Shown here one piece after another: positions 53,926 through 63,191 of a DNA stretch of 64,000 nucleotides. The notes under the pieces were generated by a model. That model was not told the origin of the DNA and ran no database searches. It was given only the letters and a program-made list of their open reading frames with translations. Within the stretch, counting starts at the first letter, position 1. Every line of letters starts with the position of its first letter. This DNA is from Glutamicibacter creatinolyticus. Its GTDB lineage: Bacteria > Actinomycetota > Actinomycetes > Actinomycetales > Micrococcaceae. The translations under genes and the position numbers were made by a program. The DNA lies in contig NZ_CP034412.1 of NCBI RefSeq assembly GCF_006094275.1, forward strand, positions 682,001-746,000, given 5' to 3'.

Positions 53926-55329
53926 GTGAGCACAGAATGCAGGAATGAAGCAACCAGACTAGTAATCATCGGCGGCGGGCCGGGCGGCTACGAGGCGGCC
54001 ATCGGCGCGGCCCAACTGGGCGCCAACGTAACCATCGTGGAACGTGCCGGCATGGGCGGTTCGGCGGTGCTGACCGACGTGGTGCCCTCCAAGACCCTGA
54101 TCGCCACCGCCGACGTGGTGCGCCGGGCCAAGCACTCCTCCAGCTTCGGGGTGAAGATCGAGGGGCTGGACGACGCCGAAACCGACTTCGCGGTGGTCAA
54201 CCACCGGCTGCTGGACCTGGCCAAGGAGCAGTCCGCGGACATCCGCAACGGCCTGGAGCGGGCCGGGGTGCGCATCCTGATCGGGGAGGGGCGTCTGCTG
54301 GACGCCCACACCGTGGAGGTCACCGGCACCGACGGCAGCATCCAGAAGCTGGACGCCGACGCGGTGCTGCTGGCCACCGGCGCCCACCCGCGCGAACTGC
54401 CCACCGCCAAGCCCGATGGTGAGCGGATCTTCAACTGGACCCAGATCTATAACATGAATGACGTGCCCGAGCACCTGATCGTCATCGGTTCGGGCGTCAC
54501 CGGCGCCGAGTTCGCCAGCGCCTACAACCTGCTGGGCGCCAAAGTCACCCTGGTGTCCTCCCGCGACCGGGTCCTGCCCGGTGAGGACGCCGACGCCGCC
54601 GGGGTGCTGGAGGACGTGTTCAAGCGCAACGGCCTGAACGTGGTCTCCCAGGCCCGTGCCGAAGCCGTCACCCGCCAGGGCGACAAGGTGCTGGTCACCC
54701 TCGCCGACGGGCGCGTGCTGGAAGGCAGCCACTGCCTGGTCGCCGTGGGCTCGATCCCGAACACCAAGGGCCTGGGCCTGGAGGAGGCCGGGGTGCAGCT
54801 GACCGATTCGGGGCACATCCGGGTCGACGGGGTTTCGCGCACCACCGCCAACAACGTGTACGCGGCCGGGGACTGCACCGGGGTGTTCAACCTGGCCTCG
54901 GTCTCGGCCATGCAGGGACGCATCGCCGTGGCCCACCTGCTGGGCGACTCGGTCAAGCCGATCAACCTGGACCTGGTCTCATCGAACATCTTCACCTCCC
55001 CGGAAATCGCGACCGTTGGTGTCTCCCAGCGCGCCGTGGCCGAGGGCAAGTACCAGGCGAACATCGTCAAGGTTGACCTGGCCACCAACGCCCGAGCCAA
55101 GATGATGAACATGGAGGAGGGGTTCGTCAAGATCGTCTCCCGCAAGGGCTCTGGCACCGTGATCGGCGGCGTGGTGGTTGCCCCGCGCGCCAGTGAACTG
55201 ATCTACTCGCTGGCCCTGGCCGTGCAGAACAACCTACATGTGGATGACGTGGCCGAGACCTTCACCGTCTACCCGTCACTGGCCGGGTCGCTGGCCGAGG
55301 CGGCCCGCCGCCTGCACCGGCACATGTAA
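53926..55329 (+). CDS. NAD(P)H-quinone dehydrogenase (LpdA type)
   Basis: A 467-residue flavoprotein of the pyridine-nucleotide disulfide reductase family but lacking the redox-active disulfide: where lipoamide dehydrogenase has CxxxxC the sequence reads GGSAVLTDVVPSKTLI (about residues 40-55). This matches mycobacterial LpdA (Rv3303c), which reduces quinones instead of lipoamide. FAD binding is at RLVIIGGGPGGYEAA near 10, NAD binding is at LIVIGSGVTGAEFAS near 185, and the second FAD motif is NVYAAGDCTGVF near 308. The dimerisation domain follows. GTG 53926 is chosen over ATG 53917 from the leaderless promoter pattern. Confidence 0.93.
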   Translation: MSTECRNEATRLVIIGGGPGGYEAAIGAAQLGANVTIVERAGMGGSAVLTDVVPSKTLIATADVVRRAKHSSSFGVKIEGLDDAETDFAVVNHRLLDLAKEQSADIRNGLERAGVRILIGEGRLLDAHTVEVTGTDGSIQKLDADAVLLATGAHPRELPTAKPDGERIFNWTQIYNMNDVPEHLIVIGSGVTGAEFASAYNLLGAKVTLVSSRDRVLPGEDADAAGVLEDVFKRNGLNVVSQARAEAVTRQGDKVLVTLADGRVLEGSHCLVAVGSIPNTKGLGLEEAGVQLTDSGHIRVDGVSRTTANNVYAAGDCTGVFNLASVSAMQGRIAVAHLLGDSVKPINLDLVSSNIFTSPEIATVGVSQRAVAEGKYQANIVKVDLATNARAKMMNMEEGFVKIVSRKGSGTVIGGVVVAPRASELIYSLALAVQNNLHVDDVAETFTVYPSLAGSLAEAARRLHRHM

Positions 55330-55349
55330 CCCTCAATTCTGTGTTCGCC

Positions 55350-55396
55350 CCGTGGCGGGCTGGCGTTGCCCCGGTTGGGCCGCCAGCCCGCCACGG
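55350..55396 (+). terminator. Terminator after lpdA
   Basis: A perfect 16-bp stem CCGTGGCGGGCTGGCG with its complement and a 15-base loop, 21 bases after the lpdA stop. Confidence 0.75.
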
Positions 55397-55529
55397 ATCG
55401 TTAACCGAAGCCCCGTGCCGCGGCGCCGTCAGTTGCCGCCGCGGACAAGCGAGCCCGGCCCGGAGGGTAGGCTACAACCAGGCCCGGCAGGCGTCGGTTC
55501 GGAAGTAAGTTTTAGGTGGTGGAGCGCCC

Positions 55530-55952
55530 GTGTATCGGCTGCAGAGTCTGGATGGCCCGCGGAGTGTGCGCGATGAGGTCGTGGCGCTTTATGATGCCGT
55601 GGGCTGGGGTGCCTACACCGATCAGCCAGACATACTGCTGCAGGTGCTTGCAGCGAGCCTGCACACCGTGACGGCGTGGGACCAAACGCGGTTGGTCGGC
55701 CTGGCTCGCGTGGTCGGGGACGGACAAACGATCTGCTATCTGCAAGATGTGCTGGTGCATCCGGATCACCAGCGCCGCGGTCTGGGGCGGCGTCTGGTCC
55801 TTGAGGTGCTGCGGCCCTATGCGCGGGTGCGCCAAACGGTTCTGCTCACCGACGCGGATCCGGCGCTGGCCTCCTTCTATCGCGCACTGGGGTTTCACCG
55901 GGCCGCGGAGAATCCCGGGGCGCCATTGGAGTGCTTTGTCTCGCTGCGCTAA
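55530..55952 (+). CDS. GNAT-family N-acetyltransferase
   Basis: A 140-residue acetyl-CoA-dependent acyltransferase; substrate unknown. Motif A is VHPDHQRRGLGRRLVLEV near residues 75-92 (Q/RxxGxG/A loop), and ASFYRALGFHRA near 115-126 is the typical C-terminal beta-bulge region. The start is GTG 55530; a weak GGTGGTGGAG precedes it and TAGGCT at about 55469 may be the -10 element. It is a lone gene between lpdA and an MFS transporter. Confidence 0.87.
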   Translation: MYRLQSLDGPRSVRDEVVALYDAVGWGAYTDQPDILLQVLAASLHTVTAWDQTRLVGLARVVGDGQTICYLQDVLVHPDHQRRGLGRRLVLEVLRPYARVRQTVLLTDADPALASFYRALGFHRAAENPGAPLECFVSLR

Positions 55953-56117
55953 ACCGCCTCAATGCGCCGCTGAGCCTTCCGTGGTCCCGTTTCCCTGCCT
56001 GCCGCCGGCCGTGGCTCCTTTCCTACCTCTTCCCAGTGGCGGATCTAGCGGTTATTCTCTGTAGCACGTTGCTCGAATCCGGCCACGACCAGCATTTGGG
56101 AGCACCAGCGTAAACAT

Positions 56118-56134
56118 TGTCCAAATAATGGACA
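56118..56134. promoter_or_regulatory. Inverted repeat upstream of the MHS transporter
   Basis: TGTCCA-N5-TGGACA, a perfect 6+6 palindrome about 80 bases before the transporter ATG, in an AT-rich stretch, with a further TGTGGAC nearby. This is a plausible operator for a dedicated transcriptional regulator. Confidence 0.4.
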
Positions 56135-56215
56135 CAAAATCCGCTATGTGGACTTGGCGCAGTAAGCTGGATCCATACATTTTTCGCTTTTCGCACCTTT
56201 GAAGGAGACGCCTCC

Positions 56216-57604
56216 ATGTCTCAGGCAAGCCAGGTAGCGGTCCCGAAACAGAACACGCGCGGACGCGTGCTCTTTGCTTCGATGATCGGCACCACCATCG
56301 AGTTCTTCGACTTCTACGCGTACGCTACCGCGTCCGTCCTGGTCTTCCCGGCCCTGTTCTTCCCGAACGCAACCACCATCAACGCGATCCTCTCTTCGTT
56401 CGCAATCTTCGGTGTGGCCTTCCTGGCCCGTCCGCTGGGCTCAATTGTCTTCGGGCACTACGGCGACAAGCTGGGACGCAAGGGCACGCTGGTCGCCTCG
56501 CTGATGACCATGGGGATTGCCACCTTCCTGATCGGCTTCCTGCCCCCGGCCCAGGGCGGCTGGGTGGTGCTGGCTCCGCTGGCGCTGGTGCTGCTGCGTT
56601 TTGCCCAGGGCCTGGCCCTGGGTGGCGAATGGTCCGGCGCAGCCCTGCTGGCCACCGAAAACGCCCCGAAGAACAAGCGCGCCGTGTACGGCACCTTCCC
56701 GCAGCTGGGCGCTCCGGTCGGCTTCATCATCGCCAACCTGATGTTCGTTGCATTGCAGACCTGGCTGAGTCCCGAGGCGTTTTTGGCCTGGGGCTGGCGC
56801 GTACCGTTCTGGTTCTCCCTGGTCATGGTCATCGTGGGCCTGTGGGTGCGCCTGAAGCTGGTTGAATCCACCTCGTTCATGAAGGTCGTGGAACAGAAGA
56901 AGGTGGTCAAGTCCCCGTTCAGCGTCACCATGAAGCGGCACTGGCGTCCGGTGCTGGCCGGAACATTCATCATGTTCGCCACCTACGTGCTGTTCTACCT
57001 GATGACCTCCTTCACGCTTACCTACGGCACCGCGGCCGCCACCCCGGAGCAGGCGCAGGCCGCCGCCGACGCCGCCGGCAAGAGCTTTGATCCGGCCTCC
57101 TTCGTGCCGGGCCTGGGCATCGCCCGCCCCGAGTTCCTGACGATGCTGATCATCGGGGTGGTCTTCTTCGGCATCTTCACCGTCGCCTCCGGCCCGCTGG
57201 CCGAGAAGTACGGCCGTCGCAAGTTCCTGATCTACGTCACCGTGGGCATCCTGGTCTTCGGCGCCGCCTGGACCCTGTTCTTCGGACCGGGCAAGGGTGC
57301 GGCCATGGCCGGGCTGATCGTGGGGTTCACCTTGATGGGCCTGACCTTCGGGCCGATGGCGGCCTACCTGCCCGAGCTCTTCCCCTCCAATGTGCGCTAC
57401 ACCGGTTCGGCAGTCGCATACAACCTGTCCTCGGTGATCGGTGCCGCCCCGGCTTCGTTTGTGGCCATTGCCCTGTGGAATGCCGGGGAGGGCAGCACCG
57501 TCGGGGTGGGCGTCTACCTGGCCATTGCGGCGGTCGCGACCCTGATCGCGCTGCTGATGACCCGTGACACCCGCGACGTGGACATCGAGAACTACGTCGA
57601 TTAA
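56216..57604 (+). CDS. MHS-family MFS transporter (metabolite:H+ symporter)
   Basis: A 462-residue, 12-helix major facilitator transporter. The start SMIGTTIEFFDFYAYATASVL-type segment (partly quoted), LGSIVFGHYGDKLGRKGTL with the loop 2-3 MFS motif near residues 75-93, and GEWSGAALLATENAPKNKR near 138-156 are typical of the MHS group, which imports organic acids or osmolytes such as proline/betaine, shikimate or alpha-ketoglutarate. The C-terminus is short and cytosolic. Substrate is not determinable. The start has TTTGAAGGAGACGCC upstream. A palindromic operator candidate lies upstream. Confidence 0.9.
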   Translation: MSQASQVAVPKQNTRGRVLFASMIGTTIEFFDFYAYATASVLVFPALFFPNATTINAILSSFAIFGVAFLARPLGSIVFGHYGDKLGRKGTLVASLMTMGIATFLIGFLPPAQGGWVVLAPLALVLLRFAQGLALGGEWSGAALLATENAPKNKRAVYGTFPQLGAPVGFIIANLMFVALQTWLSPEAFLAWGWRVPFWFSLVMVIVGLWVRLKLVESTSFMKVVEQKKVVKSPFSVTMKRHWRPVLAGTFIMFATYVLFYLMTSFTLTYGTAAATPEQAQAAADAAGKSFDPASFVPGLGIARPEFLTMLIIGVVFFGIFTVASGPLAEKYGRRKFLIYVTVGILVFGAAWTLFFGPGKGAAMAGLIVGFTLMGLTFGPMAAYLPELFPSNVRYTGSAVAYNLSSVIGAAPASFVAIALWNAGEGSTVGVGVYLAIAAVATLIALLMTRDTRDVDIENYVD

Positions 57605-58089
57605 ACACCCTCAGCGACCAGCGGACGGGAACCGTGTAGCCGGCCGCACCATTGCCATGTCAACGGACCATTTCCGCCCGGGTTTTTCGCCACCAGCCGC
57701 TGCCGCTAGGGTCCTAGCGACAACAGCTGGGAATGAAATTCCTGAAAGCGGACCAGGTGGGGCCCGGCCTACGTGGTCGCCGCCGGGGGTGCGGCGCTTG
57801 ATAACGGAGTCAGTGATGCGCCCGCGTTTGGACTCGAGTTCCATTTGGGTGAGAGGCCGGTCAAGAGGGTGAAGACGATGGGTCTCAGGGGTGTTTGGGT
57901 ATAGGCGTCGCCGCCGCCGAAGTTCAAGGCGCATAATACGGATTGTGGCCCCTGGTTGCGTTCTACGCCAGATCGGGCCGCCTGAGCGGCCACCGCCGGT
58001 TCGGGACGCCCGACACCGGGGCGGCACCAAAGCGGCGGCCGGGTTCGTGCCTCATGCACCAACCCGGCCGCCGCCCAAAAAGCCCGAGG
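57605..58089. other. Large gap between transporter and carboxylase
   Basis: A 485-base region between convergent genes. Several open frames exist on both strands but none has a believable start, ribosome-binding site or recognisable protein. Around 57790-57960 the composition is less regular, and could be the remnant of a decayed gene. The last part, from about 58032, is the hairpin terminator of the carboxylase gene. Confidence 0.4.
58032..58074. terminator. Terminator near the carboxylase 3' end
   Basis: A 14-bp stem GCGGCGGCCGGGTT with its complement, extended by four more pairs beyond one mismatch, 5-base loop. It ends the minus-strand carboxylase transcript. Confidence 0.65.
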
Positions 58090-59865
58090 TTATTCGGAGT
58101 CGTTGATCGAGGCGATCACGGCCCCGGCCGAAAGGGTCTCACCCGGGGTGACCTTCAGCCCGCTGACCACGCCATCGCGGTGCGCGGTGATCGGCTGCTC
58201 CATCTTCATGGCCTCCAACACCACGATCAGGTCCCCGGCGGTCACCGGGTCCCCGTCGTTCACCGCAACCTTCACGATGGTTCCCTGCATCGGGGAGAGC
58301 AGCTCGGTGCTGTTCCCGGCCCCGGCGGCCCCGCCCTTGCGGGTGCCCTTGCGCTTCTTCTTGCCGTTCTTGGCCGCGGCGCCATCGGTGACGCTGCCCA
58401 GCGATGCCGGCAGGGTCACCTCCAGGCGCTTGCCCCCGACCTCCACGGTCACGCTGGTGCGTTCGTCCGCTTCCTCGCTGTCCACCACGCCGGCAGCGAA
58501 CGGCTCGATCGGGGTGTCGAACTCGGTCTCGATCCAGCGGGTGTGCACCGAGAACGCGCCGGTTTCGGGCACGAACGCCGGGTCGCTCATCACCGCACGG
58601 TGGAAGGGCAGCACCGTGGCCATCCCCTCGATCTGGAACTCCTCCAGGGCGCGGCGGGCACGGGCGGCGGCAACCTCACGGGTGGAACCGGTGACAATCA
58701 GCTTGGAGATCATCGAGTCGAAGTTGCCCGAGACGCTCTCCCCGGCCTCGATGCCCGAATCCAGGCGGACACCCGGACCGGCCGGCAGGGTCATGGAGGT
58801 GATGGTGCCGGGGGTGGGGATGAAGCCGCGTCCGGCGTCTTCCCCGTTGATCCGGAACTCGAAGGAGTGCCCGCGGATCTCGGGATCGCCATAGCCCAGC
58901 TGCTCGCCGCGGGCCAGGCGGAACTGCTCGCGCACCAGGTCCAGGCCGGTGACTTCCTCGGAGACCGGATGCTCAACCTGCAGGCGGGTGTTGACCTCCA
59001 GGAAGGAGATCACCCCATCCTGGCCGACCAGGAATTCGCAGGTGCCGGCACCCACGTAGCCGGCCTCCTTCAGGATCGCCTTGGAGGAATCGTACAGGCG
59101 CTGGACCTGCTCCTCGCTCAAGAACGGGGCCGGGGCCTCCTCAACCAGCTTCTGGTTGCGCCGCTGCAGCGAGCAGTCGCGGGTGGAGACGACCACCACG
59201 TTGCCCTCGGTGTCGGCCAGGCACTGGGTCTCCACGTGGCGTGGGGCGTCCAGGAAACGTTCGATGAAGCATTCGCCGCGGCCAAACGCGGCGGTCGCCT
59301 CACGCACCGCCGAGTCGTAGAGCTCGCCGATGCTTTCGCGCTCACGCACCACCTTGATGCCGCGCCCGCCGCCACCGTAGGCGGCCTTGATGGCCAGCGG
59401 CAGCCCGAACTCATCGGCGAAGGCATAGACCTCCTCGGCCGAGGCGACCGGGTCCTTGGTGCCCGGCACCAGCGGGGCGCCCACCTTCTCGGCGATGTGG
59501 CGGGCCTGCACCTTGTCACCCAGCTGTTCGATGGCGGCCGGGGGAGGCCCGATCCAGGTCAGCCCGGCGTCGATGACGGCCTGGGCGAACTCGGCGTTCT
59601 CGGCCAGGAACCCGTAGCCCGGGTGCACGGCATCCGCGCCCGAGCGCTCGGCCACATCCAGGATCTTCTCGATGCGAAGGTAGGAGTCGCCGGCCGTGGT
59701 CCCGCCCAGCGCGTAGGCTTCGTCGGCCAGTCGGACATGCAGGGCGTCGCGGTCCGAATCGGCGTACACGGCAACCGATTCGATGCCCTCGTCACGGGCG
59801 GCACGGATGATGCGCACCGCAATCTCGCCACGGTTGGCGATCAACACCTTCGTCAATGGGTTCAT
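58090..59865 (-). CDS. Acetyl-/propionyl-CoA carboxylase alpha chain (biotin carboxylase + BCCP)
   Basis: A 591-residue AccA3-type subunit that carboxylates its own biotin at the expense of ATP and bicarbonate, then passes CO2 to acyl-CoA through a separate beta subunit. The biotin carboxylase part begins [17 protein letters not shown], has the ATP-grasp glycine loop [11 protein letters not shown] near residue 165, and [22 protein letters not shown] near 290. The C-terminal biotinyl domain has the biotin site [12 protein letters not shown] near 552-563. The carboxyltransferase gene is not nearby. The gene is divergent from a molybdenum oxidoreductase. Confidence 0.95.
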   Translation of the reverse strand: MNPLTKVLIANRGEIAVRIIRAARDEGIESVAVYADSDRDALHVRLADEAYALGGTTAGDSYLRIEKILDVAERSGADAVHPGYGFLAENAEFAQAVIDAGLTWIGPPPAAIEQLGDKVQARHIAEKVGAPLVPGTKDPVASAEEVYAFADEFGLPLAIKAAYGGGGRGIKVVRERESIGELYDSAVREATAAFGRGECFIERFLDAPRHVETQCLADTEGNVVVVSTRDCSLQRRNQKLVEEAPAPFLSEEQVQRLYDSSKAILKEAGYVGAGTCEFLVGQDGVISFLEVNTRLQVEHPVSEEVTGLDLVREQFRLARGEQLGYGDPEIRGHSFEFRINGEDAGRGFIPTPGTITSMTLPAGPGVRLDSGIEAGESVSGNFDSMISKLIVTGSTREVAAARARRALEEFQIEGMATVLPFHRAVMSDPAFVPETGAFSVHTRWIETEFDTPIEPFAAGVVDSEEADERTSVTVEVGGKRLEVTLPASLGSVTDGAAAKNGKKKRKGTRKGGAAGAGNSTELLSPMQGTIVKVAVNDGDPVTAGDLIVVLEAMKMEQPITAHRDGVVSGLKVTPGETLSAGAVIASINDSE

Positions 59866-60162
59866 TGGTGGGCCTTGTCTTCAAGATTTCTAAAGTCTTC
59901 CTAGGGGAGCCTATCGGTTTTGTGGGAACTACATGTAATAACCCGCCTATCCCGGGATGAACCTCCGAAATTTTTGGAGGGTTCCTACAAAGCCGGTTCG
60001 GTGGGGACGGTTTCTAGGAGTCAGCGAAGAATGGTTGCGGCATGAAAATGGGCGTGCCTAGCGTGGCCAGACCAGCGGCACCGGCGGCGCAGCACACCGC
60101 CACGGTTGGGCCGCGGTCCCGGGCGGGGCAGCCCGGGGGACACTGGCATGGAAGGAACGGCA
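59866..60162. promoter_or_regulatory. Divergent region between carboxylase and molybdoenzyme genes
   Basis: The 297-base region contains both promoters. Its carboxylase-proximal half is AT-richer. A hairpin GAACCTCC / GGAGG-GTTC (one bulge, 9-base loop GAAATTTTT) lies at 59959-59984. No coding sequence is convincing. AAGGAACGGCA precedes the molybdoenzyme ATG. Confidence 0.35.
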
Positions 60163-62706
60163 ATGGCTGAACGGGTGAGCGCTGAGCAGGGACACGCGGA
60201 TTTGGGGAAGGTTGACCGGATCGCCAAGATCTGGGGCACCCGCACCCCGTACGGGCGCGAGGAGCGGTGGCCGGTGCGGGTGGACCAGGTGCTGGCCGAG
60301 GGGGTGGAAGAATCCGAGGTTGAGCGCTGGGTGCAGTCCGCGTGCGTGCTGTGCAGCAACGGCTGCGGAATCGACATCGCGGTCAAGGACGGGACCATGG
60401 TCGGGGTGCGCGGACGCGCTGCGGACCGGGTCAACCACGGCCGGCTTGGACCCAAGGGGCTGTTCGCCAGCTGGCAGGCCATGAACAGTCCCGACCGGCT
60501 CACCACCCCCATGATCCGCCAGGACGGGGAACTGGTTCCCTGCGACTGGGACACCGCAATGGAGCGCATCGTGCAGCGCAGCCGCCACCTGCTGCAGACC
60601 AAGGGGCCGCTCAGCCACGGGTTCTACACCAGCGGGCAGCTGTTCCTGGAGGAGTACTACGCCCAGGCGATCGTGGGCAAGGCCGGGATCGGCACCCCAC
60701 ACATGGACGGCAATACCCGGCTGTGCACCGCCACCGCCGCCACCGCCTTGAAGGAATCCTTCGGCTCCGACGGGCAGCCCGGAAGCTATCGGGACATTGA
60801 CGCATGCGATGCGATGTTCCTGTTCGGCCACAACATGGCCGAAACCCAGACCGTGCTCTGGGCCCGGGTGCTGGACCGGCTGGCCGGGCCGGACAAACCC
60901 CGGCTGGTGTGCGTGGATCCCCGGGACACCGACGTCGCCCGGCACGCCGAGGTGCACCTGGCGCTGAAGCCGGGGACCAACCTGGCCCTGATGCACGGGC
61001 TGGTGCGCGAACTGTTCGTCAACGGCTGGATCGACGAAGACTACATCCGCCGGCACACCATGAATGTGGAGGAACTGCGCTTCACCGTCGAACCGTGGAC
61101 CCCACAGGAGGTGGCCCGCACCTGCGGGGTCGACGCCCAGGACGTACGCCGCGCCGCGGAGATCTTTGGCACCAGTGAACGGGTGCTCTCCACCGTGCTG
61201 CAGGGCTTCTACCAGTCCTCCCAGGCCACCGCCTCCTCCTGTGCCGTGAACAACCTGCACCTGCTGCGCGGGCTGATCGGCAAACCCGGCAGCGGGATCC
61301 TGCAGATGAACGGTCAGCCCACCGCCCAGAACAATCGCGAATGCGGGGCCGACGGGGACCTGTCCGGCTTCCGCAACTGGGAAAACCCGCAGCACGTGCA
61401 GGAGTTGGCCCAACTGTGGAACGTGGACCCGGCCACGATCCCGCACTGGGCGCCGCCCACCCACGCCATGCAGATCTTCCGCTACGTGGAGCAGGGCTCC
61501 ATCCAGTTCCTGTGGGTTTCGGCCACCAACCCGGCCGTGTCACTGCCCGAACTGCCCCGCATCCGCGACATCCTGGCCAGTCGGGGCCTGTTCCTGGTGG
61601 TGCAGGACTTGTACCTGACCGAAACCGCGCAGTACGCCGACGTGGTGCTGCCGGCGGCCGGATGGGGTGAGAAAACCGGGACCTTCACCAACGTGGACCG
61701 CACGGTGCACCTCTCGCAGAAGGCGGTGGACCCGCCCGGCCAGGCCCGCAGCGACCTGCAGACGTTCATCGACTATTCGCGGCGGATGGGCTTCACCCAA
61801 CTGGACGGCAGCCCGCTGTTGGACTGGCAGGGGCCCGAGGAGGCGTTCGAAGCCTGGAAGCTGTGCACCCGCGGGCGGCCATGCGACTACAGTGCGTTGA
61901 CTTACCAGGCGCTGCGCGGGGGCAGCGGGGTGCCCTGGCCGTGCACCGAGCAGCAGCCCGGGGGCACCGAACGGCTGTACACGGATGGGGTGTTCAACAC
62001 CGACCCGGATTACTGCGAAACCTACGGGCACGACCTGCTCACCGGCGGCACCGTCGGGCCGCAGGCCTACAAGGCGATGAACCCGGCAGGGCGGGCCATC
62101 TTCAAGACCGCGCCGTACCATCCCACCCATGAAACCCCGGACACCGGCTACCCGTTCCGCTACACCACCGGGCGCACCGCCTACCACTTCCACACCCGCA
62201 CCAAGACCGGGCGCAGCCCCCAGCTGAACGCCGCCGCCCCGCAGGCCTGGGTGGAGATCTCCGCGGTGGACGTCGCCACCGGGGGCCTGAACGAGGGCGA
62301 CATCGTCAGCGTGGAATCCCGCCGCGGACATATCAGCGCGGCCCTGCGCATCAGCGATGTGCGCGAGGGAACCATCTTCGCGCCCTTCCACTACGGCTAC
62401 TGGGATGAGGGCGGCACCCCGGCCACCGCACACCGGGCCGCGAACGAGCTGACCCTGACCGAATGGGACCCGGTCTCCAAGCAGCCGGTACTGAAAAACT
62501 CGGCCGTGCGCCTGCGCAAGGTGGCCGACGCAGAGGGCCCCGCCCCGGCCCCCACCACGACCGCCTCCCACCCAGCCACCCACCCCCACCACGCCGCGCG
62601 CTCCCGCCGGGTGGTGCCCACCACCGGTGGGCCGGCCGCGCTGGCCAGTGAAGAATTCCCTCCGGCAGCACCGTCGGATGACCCTGCGAGCAAGGAGCAG
62701 CCATGA
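60163..62706 (+). CDS. Molybdopterin oxidoreductase, nitrate-reductase-like, atypical Fe-S ligand
   Basis: An 847-residue protein of the DMSO-reductase superfamily (bis-MGD), most like assimilatory or periplasmic nitrate reductases and formate dehydrogenases. The Fe-S region has C61, C64 and C68 (CVLCSNGC), but the fourth ligand position in the usual GRLCPKG is glycine (GRLGPKG, G96). C188 in NTRLCTATA is a candidate Mo ligand. Later GHNMAETQTVLWAR near 223, NAQNNRECG region near 390, and molybdopterin-binding C-terminal domain YTTGRTAYHFHTRTKTGRSP near 665 are visible. The C-terminal ~50 residues are Ala/Pro/His-rich. No Tat signal is seen, so it is probably cytosolic. The stop overlaps the next gene. 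Confidence 0.88.
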   Translation: MAERVSAEQGHADLGKVDRIAKIWGTRTPYGREERWPVRVDQVLAEGVEESEVERWVQSACVLCSNGCGIDIAVKDGTMVGVRGRAADRVNHGRLGPKGLFASWQAMNSPDRLTTPMIRQDGELVPCDWDTAMERIVQRSRHLLQTKGPLSHGFYTSGQLFLEEYYAQAIVGKAGIGTPHMDGNTRLCTATAATALKESFGSDGQPGSYRDIDACDAMFLFGHNMAETQTVLWARVLDRLAGPDKPRLVCVDPRDTDVARHAEVHLALKPGTNLALMHGLVRELFVNGWIDEDYIRRHTMNVEELRFTVEPWTPQEVARTCGVDAQDVRRAAEIFGTSERVLSTVLQGFYQSSQATASSCAVNNLHLLRGLIGKPGSGILQMNGQPTAQNNRECGADGDLSGFRNWENPQHVQELAQLWNVDPATIPHWAPPTHAMQIFRYVEQGSIQFLWVSATNPAVSLPELPRIRDILASRGLFLVVQDLYLTETAQYADVVLPAAGWGEKTGTFTNVDRTVHLSQKAVDPPGQARSDLQTFIDYSRRMGFTQLDGSPLLDWQGPEEAFEAWKLCTRGRPCDYSALTYQALRGGSGVPWPCTEQQPGGTERLYTDGVFNTDPDYCETYGHDLLTGGTVGPQAYKAMNPAGRAIFKTAPYHPTHETPDTGYPFRYTTGRTAYHFHTRTKTGRSPQLNAAAPQAWVEISAVDVATGGLNEGDIVSVESRRGHISAALRISDVREGTIFAPFHYGYWDEGGTPATAHRAANELTLTEWDPVSKQPVLKNSAVRLRKVADAEGPAPAPTTTASHPATHPHHAARSRRVVPTTGGPAALASEEFPPAAPSDDPASKEQP

Positions 62707-63164
62707 ACCTGTCCACCTACCTGAGCCTGCTGGAAAAATCCGAAAGCACCCTGGCCGAGTCCTTCCGCCAGGTCGCCGAAGGGCACGGCCACGAACCGGA
62801 TGTGCACTTCATCTGCCAGACCCTGGCCAAGCAATGCGATGAGCACCAGCGCGCCCTGCAGACGATCGTGCGGCGCTACGGGCAGGGCGACGTCGACGAC
62901 GAACCCGAACGCCTGCACGCCGACGGGCTGAGCGAAACCCGCAAGGGGCCGCTGGGGCTGCTGCGCGATCTGCAGGACCTCTACCTGCTGGCCTCCCTGG
63001 TTGACATCACCTGGACCATGGTGAAGCAGGCCGGTCAGGGGCTGCGCGATGAGGAACTGCTCGACGTGGTACGCGCCTGCGAGGAAGAAACCGAAAAACA
63101 GCTGAAGTGGCTGAGCACCCGGATGAAGCAGGCCGCCCCGCAGGCGCTGCTGATCGCCGAGTAA
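62703..63164 (+). CDS. Uncharacterised helical protein coupled to the molybdoenzyme
   Basis: A 153-residue protein, almost entirely alpha-helical by composition, with heptad-like regions (residues 1-60, 80-115, 118-140) and conserved-looking acidic and His residues (HEPDVHF, DEHQRAL) suggestive of a four-helix bundle such as a ferritin-like or hemerythrin-like fold. ATG 62703 overlaps the molybdoenzyme stop as ATGA, so it is made from the same message and may be an accessory, chaperone or electron-transfer partner. No family is recognised with confidence. Confidence 0.75.
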   Translation: MNLSTYLSLLEKSESTLAESFRQVAEGHGHEPDVHFICQTLAKQCDEHQRALQTIVRRYGQGDVDDEPERLHADGLSETRKGPLGLLRDLQDLYLLASLVDITWTMVKQAGQGLRDEELLDVVRACEEETEKQLKWLSTRMKQAAPQALLIAE

Positions 63165-63191
63165 CGCCGCGCGGCCGAGAGAAGGGGACCC

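Noticed and set aside
57943-59904. A 653-codon plus-strand frame opposite the biotin carboxylase gene
   Set aside because: Antisense shadow; the minus-strand carboxylase has clear catalytic and biotin motifs.
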